The notes under the pieces: generated by a model
Told to the model about the DNA's origin: nothing
The model's input: the letters and a program-made list of their open reading frames with translations, nothing else
Databases searched by the model: none
Shown: one piece after another, positions 59,374-64,000 of the stretch
Layout: every line of letters begins with the position of its first letter
Position numbering within the stretch: the first letter of the stretch is position 1
Assembly: GCA_030762175.1 (NCBI GenBank)
Contig: CM060834.1
Location: 68,801,501-68,865,500, forward strand
DNA from: Metallyticus violacea
Taxonomy: Eukaryota > Arthropoda > Insecta > Mantodea > Metallyticidae
Direction of reading: 5' to 3'
DNA length: 64,000 bases
Position numbers and translations under genes: made by a program

Positions 59374-59460
59374 AAGAGGATAAAGGAAATTTGCCTTTGA
59401 AACATGTCCAAGTAAGTGGAGTAAAACTAGTGAAATTTGAGTGACTTCCTCATAAATAAT
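59374..59460 (+). mobile_element. Penelope-type terminus with degenerate hammerhead-like motif
   Basis: AGAGGATA (worn CTGANGA), helix AAAGG/CCTTT, then GAAA, CATG, TC, then CAAGTAAGTGGAGTAAAACT and TTCCTCATAAATAATTTG. The last 50 bp match the minus strand of 19354-19454 closely, linking the two loci. Confidence 0.5.
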
Positions 59461-60948
59461 TTGTTATATGATACTATATTTCACTGTGAAAATCCCAAAC
59501 TATTCAAATTTAAATCACAAAAGAGGTTTTTGCAAATATTAAATCATTTTATTTTGTTTGTTTTTATTTTTGTTTTATCAATGGTTATGTTAATTATTAG
59601 AAATAAGACAATTAGTTAACTTAAAATTAAGCTCAAATGTTACCACAATAATGTAAGGTCATGGAAACATAGAGTGCTTATATAATCATGGCATGTAAAC
59701 AGTGGAGCACTTAACATAAGTGTAGTGAGTTAGTGACCTTGAACGTGAAGAATAACAACTGACCAATGAACAAATATGACTTAATCACTTAATACATTAC
59801 AAAATTCATAAAATATATAAACTTTATGGGCTTCAAAAAGTTACACAGTAAAGAATAAATGCCATCAAAAAGTAAGGCAGATACATATGTAAATAAAGAA
59901 TATGATAGCTGTAACATTGGATTAAGCCAGCATGTAGCAGTTAAACCTTGTATCATCATTTCCTGCTGGGTAAACAACAGAAAATTATATATGTGGGAAA
60001 ATGATAGATGGTGATGGGTCTAAAACAAGGGCATCTCTGGCATGGGAGGCCTTATTGATCAAAATCAAAGAAAGCCCACAGAAGGCAAAATTAAGCCACT
60101 ATTTTAATTTAAAATATCAAAACATCGAAAAGATTTGCAACACCATTCCCATTTGAGACTCCCAAGGTCTAAAATAACCTTTATATATTGCAATATTATA
60201 AGTGTCCTGCATGCTTCATGGGGCATGCCATGACTTCAGTAACAATAAAACTTTAGCTTCCTTTTTATGTCATGTGTGAACTGCAAGAGCTTACAACAAG
60301 CAATGAAAAGAGATTCATTGAGAGTTGAGAGTTGATTTGCTGCTTTGTCTGTCATGTCTTGTACATCTTTTTTTATTCACCCTTCCTGTCCATCACAAAC
60401 ACATGCCATTATGATACATGTTTTATGCTTTGCATTCAGTGATGCCTTGCTGTTCCACACATGAAAAACAATGTATGTTTTGATTATTTCAATTTCAATT
60501 TATATGGTATCTTTGTGCTGTTACTGTTGCAATTTATCAACGATTCATTTAAAAAAAAAAAACAATACTTCCAGGAATGAGTAATGCAGGCTTTTATTCC
60601 TATTATTTATAATGCAAAACATAAATTAGATAATAGACTTGGGAAAATGATGAAACAATGGATTGAGGTTTCATGTATTACTTACTGAAATTAAGCATGA
60701 TGATAAGGTAAAATAAATTAAATATAATACTACCAGAAACAGTTATTATAGTGTAAAAGCTCATCCTTGGGATATTTGAGAAGTTTACTACCACTACCAC
60801 TATTACTACTACTATAGCCTCAAAGCCCAAGTTCGGGCCCTAGCCTCCTCCATCAGTTTTACGTTAAGGCAGTTGTGTATCTTTTCTTTGAATTTTCAAA
60901 CATAGTTATAGTCATTCTACAGTATAGTAACTCGAATCATATACTAAC
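59461..60948 (-). other. Gene 2 intron (5' part)
   Basis: No repeats recognised except an ACT-type microsatellite at 60786-60818. Confidence 0.45.
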
Positions 60949-61124
60949 CTTAGAGCAAGTGCCAGTTCTTGAGCAGCTGTCTTTCTGCGATCAGCATTAG
61001 AATGCAGCAAACAATGGAAATCGATACCCTGGCAAAATACGCTGCCTGCTGATGTAAGGAGAACTACTCGACAGCTGTCATCACGTCTCAGCTGTTGCAA
61101 GGCCTCTCGCAATTCACGCAGCAC
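60949..61124 (-). CDS. Gene 2 exon (first seen): crotonase N-terminal part, CDYL-like
   Basis: A 176-nt exon: acceptor TTCTTTGCAG, starts at a codon, ends CTAAG before donor GTTAGT. The two leftover bases AG join the A of the next exon to give Arg. It reads VLRELREALQQLRRDDSCRV, then VLLTSAGSVFCQGIDFHCLL, then KTAAQELALALR. The GSVFCxGxDF motif is the first oxyanion-hole segment of the crotonase fold and matches CDYL (GSVFCCGLDF) better than other family members. Earlier exons (a chromodomain if this is true CDYL) should lie at higher coordinates. None was recognised up to 64000. The exon is preserved without stops, in a gene with >20 kb of transposon-filled introns. Confidence 0.87.
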
Positions 61125-61414
61125 CTGCAAAGAATTTGTTTATAACCCAAAAGTTGAATTCCAAGAATTTTCTGCCTTCCAGTAAGCTGAGTCACAATCA
61201 AATGGCCAGTTCAAATCTTCATAGAACTGAAAATTTACCTTAAAAACTTTTAAGCACTAGAAAAGCAAAGTTTTACTGGAATGTACCTTGCTTGACTGAT
61301 TAAAAAAATATTTTTGGATGTGAAATTCAGAAAGCATATATAAGCAAGGTCAAATAACATATTCACTTTAAATTAACAGAGAATGTATTAAAAAGATTTA
61401 ATAAAATTGTTTTT
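61125..61414 (-). other. Gene 2 intron
   Basis: No feature recognised. Confidence 0.4.
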
Positions 61415-61712
61415 ATTGGTTTGATTTATTTACGGACGCTCTTTAACAGCTTAGATCATCAGTGTCCTATTCAACTCCGGGCGCGAAACAGCCAACAAAT
61501 TTTGCTCAGAGGCCTCTTCTTTCAGGCTTGAGGTTCTTTTCCGTGCTGTAAATGTACGACATGGGACCCGGCTTTACTTCCCTTCCCTTTCGAAGGAAGC
61601 CATACTTAGGATTTTTATGCCCGAAAAAAATTCATCGATCCTGGCCGGGTTTGAACCTGCAATTTTGGATTTAGAAGGCAAGTATGGTTACCACTACACC
61701 ACCAGGACTGAC
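61415..61712 (-). mobile_element. SINE family 1, copy f
   Basis: Minus strand: A box TGGTGTAGTGGTAACC, B-box GGTTCAAACCC, body GAAAGAAGAGGCCTCTGAGC, tail GTTAAAGAGCGTCCGTAAAT. AATAAAATT flanks both sides. Only 290 bp from a gene 2 exon, at the intron side upstream of the acceptor. Confidence 0.9.
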
Positions 61713-62099
61713 AAAATAAAATTAAATACAATGAGGTGACATATGTTTCAGCAGACAAGGCAGCCTTCAAATAAAATGAATCCAGCCGGTATAAATTTTA
61801 TGGATTTATCATATATCACTTCACTCTGTGGATCCTATAATGAATTTAGCCAACTCTCAGTTACTCTAAGTCTAAGACGTAGAATTTGCAGGAAATAACA
61901 CATTTACATTTGAAGAAATTGTTGCACTCTTCATATTTATAAATTCTAACTCTGGTGTTAGTTTGTCAGGGATGGTTATTTTTGCACATTTTACATTCAA
62001 ATGTCATCTTAGGAAAAAAAAAAAAAATAAATACATGTAAATAGTAAATTAAATATGTTTCATCTAGAACATTTATCCACAAAATGGTAACTTAAGTAT
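61713..62099 (-). other. Spacer
   Basis: No feature recognised. Confidence 0.4.
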
Positions 62100-64000
62100 T
62101 TACTCTTAGTATATTTACAATGCTGAATTAATTCAATGGAGAAACATTACTATATTTATTTTATAATGTATGAAATCCTCTATATAGAAGGTGTGAGTGA
62201 TAAGGTGTCTTTTTAATGTTAACCTGAATCTATTTTCATTAGTATGCAGTTCTTTTACAGATGATGAAAGTGAATTATATAATACTATTGTAATTAACAC
62301 CCTTTTGGAGTGCTTGCAACTTGTTACTTGGTGTGTGTAAGTCCTGCATATGTCTAGTTTCTTTGCTGGGTATATCAAGTTTTTTATGAATACTTCTGAG
62401 TTATCTACTACAAATAAAAGTACAGCTGGAATGTACTCACAATATAATGATAAAATTCAAAATGTTTTTGAATAGTAGTCTACATGAGTTTATTGCTTTC
62501 TCTCTGCCATTATTCATATTACTCTTTTATATGTAAGAAATATTTTTTTAACATTTACTGAGTATTCCCAGAACATTATTCCATAACTCATTAAGGAATG
62601 GAAGTAAGCATAATGTACTGCTATTAGGATACTTTTATTTATAAAATGAATTAATGATTCGATTGCAAACATGCTGAGCTTAGCTTGGGTAATATATAAT
62701 TGATATGGCCTTTCCATTTCATATTATGGTTAATCATAAGACCAAGAAATTTTGTTACTAGATTCAATGATTTTATTGCCTTCACATAGTATCTATAGGT
62801 CTGCAACATTTTTACTTTTTTGTGTGAAAATTAATTTAGTTTTTTCAAAGATTATATGAATTTACTGTAAAAAACAGTTGTTTAGTGTGTGCTGAAAATA
62901 TAACTGGATAAATCTGAAAATTGGTTGATTTTTGCGTTCTTTAATGAGAATACTAGTATCATCTGCAAAAAGAACTGAATAAGTATGTTTGTTTATTAAT
63001 GAATGGAGACCATTGATATATAGTAAAAATAATAATGAACCCAAAATAGAACCTTGAGGAGCACTATGCTTTACGAATGACCAATCTGAGTATGCATTGT
63101 AACTAAATGAAGAATTTATTATAATTTTTTGCTTTCTGTTTGATAAGTATAATGCAATCCATTGATAGCCTTTGCCCTTAACACAATAATAGGATCCTTT
63201 TGATAAGAGTGTGTTATGATTTACACAGTCAAAAGCTTTTGATAAATCATAGAATATTCCTAAATTAAATTTATTATCAAAGGATTTGAGAACTTCATTA
63301 CTTAACTTGAAAGTAGCATCAAAGGTTGACATATTTTTCCTAATCCATACCGCTCTCTTGCTAAAATATAATTTTTATCTATATGGTAAAATACTCTTTT
63401 GAACATTAGTTTTTCAAATACTTTGGAGAAAGCTGTTAATGATACTGGTTGGAATTGCTAATAATCAGCACGTGTTTTTAGTATTTTTATGGTTATTTCA
63501 TCATATCCTGATGAATTCTTGCTTTTGAAAAATTGTATTACTTTATCCACTTCAGTTGCACTTGTGCATACTATCTCTAGAGGAGCAAATTTTTCCAGTT
63601 GCATTTCATGAAACCTGAATATTTCATTAAATAAAATTGCTATTTGTTGCAAATCTTTTGTGGTAGTTTCGTTTAATGTAATTTCTTTTATCAGTAATTT
63701 TCTCTTACCTGAAGAATACTTCATTAAATAAAGTTGCCATTTGTTATGAATCTTTTGTGTTAATTCGATTTATTGTAATTTCTTTTATTTCATCTTGTGA
63801 GTAATAATAACCAGTCTCTTTTTTTTTATAATATTTCCAACAGCCTTAGGTTTGTTATGACAGGAGTGTATTTGTCTTTCATAGCAAAGATTTTAGTGGC
63901 ATTTATAATCCTTTTAGAATTTTAATAGTGATGTCACATCTAGCAGAGTTGTTTTCCCTTGTAGCTATGTAAAGTTTCTTTTGTGTTTGCAAGATATTAG
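62100..64000 (-). mobile_element. LINE E: CR1/L2-like reverse transcriptase, 3' part (5' end outside window)
   Basis: Minus strand: 63724-63458 reads EVDKVIQFFKSKNSSGYDEI (early RT block). 63332-62862 reads NLGIFYDLSKAFDCVNHNTL (first catalytic Asp), then RKQKIIINSSFSYNAYSDW, APQGSILGSLLFLLYINGLH, and VLFADDTSILI (the intact active-site FADD). 62717-62514 reads SYGIMFWEYS and 62378-62133 reads LYNSLSSSVKELHTNENRFR, the usual C-terminal end. Frames are interrupted between these blocks, so it is not active as it stands, but the key motifs are well kept. The order and the final block fit CR1/L2-type elements. The clade needs a tree. Confidence 0.85.

Noticed and set aside
1..64000. CRISPR arrays, operons, riboswitches
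   Set aside because: No regularly spaced repeats or bacterial signals. Introns, SINEs and LINEs show the window is eukaryotic.

Overview
This is a eukaryotic, AT-rich, repeat-dense window, almost certainly from an arthropod and most likely an insect. The evidence is a 4-exon gene for a cysteine-rich secreted protein of an arthropod family, typical GT-AG introns, tRNA-derived SINEs with poly(A) tails and target-site duplications, and many arthropod-type mariner, LINE and Penelope-like elements. Nothing prokaryotic (operons, CRISPR) is present. Only two host genes can be supported. Most other open frames are pieces of decayed transposons or chance frames.

Gene 1 (+ strand, 19746-30803) is a complete 4-exon gene encoding a secreted protein of about 238 residues with 16 cysteines. 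It resembles the SLPTX(11)-like family of arthropod secreted proteins. All three introns are phase 0 with canonical splice sites, and two poly(A) signals follow the stop. Gene 2 (- strand, exons at 60949-61124, 51372-51582 and 39973-40116) is an internal part of a crotonase-fold gene, closest to chromodomain-Y-like (CDYL) proteins. The three exons join in frame across 9-11 kb introns filled with transposons. The 5' exons lie beyond the window or were not recognised, and the 3' terminal exon was not found.

Layout: 1-2.66 kb, LINE A. 3.0-4.7 kb, Ty3/Gypsy gag-protease relic. 5.8-6.7 kb, LINE relic. 6.7-9.3 kb, three different mariner relics. 9.4-12.4 kb, LINE B. 14.4-16.9 kb, SINEs and a small Tc1/mariner-type element. 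19.7-30.8 kb, gene 1 with SINEs, a tRNA-Ile-like relic and LINE C in its introns. 33.6-39.2 kb, Tigger-like relic, a nearly complete 1.3-kb mariner and a piggyBac relic. 40-61 kb, gene 2 introns holding an IS630/mariner element split by a SINE, LINE relics, a cluster of non-B-DNA-prone repeats, and a LINE of about 6.4 kb split by a palindromic Penelope-like element and two SINEs. 62-64 kb, the 3' part of another LINE, running off the edge.

The most interesting signal is a recurring small RNA-like motif. It consists of CTGANGA, a 5-7 bp helix, GAAA, a short self-complementary tract, and T[ACT]. It occurs at about seven places and matches the core of a minimal type-I hammerhead ribozyme. In at least five places it is followed by a shared GTAAGTG. 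Two copies sit at the outer ends of the Penelope-like element, so the isolated copies probably mark Penelope-family termini. A second RNA-level signal is a hairpin plus a CTGATGAACC block kept in the 3' ends of at least five LINE copies.
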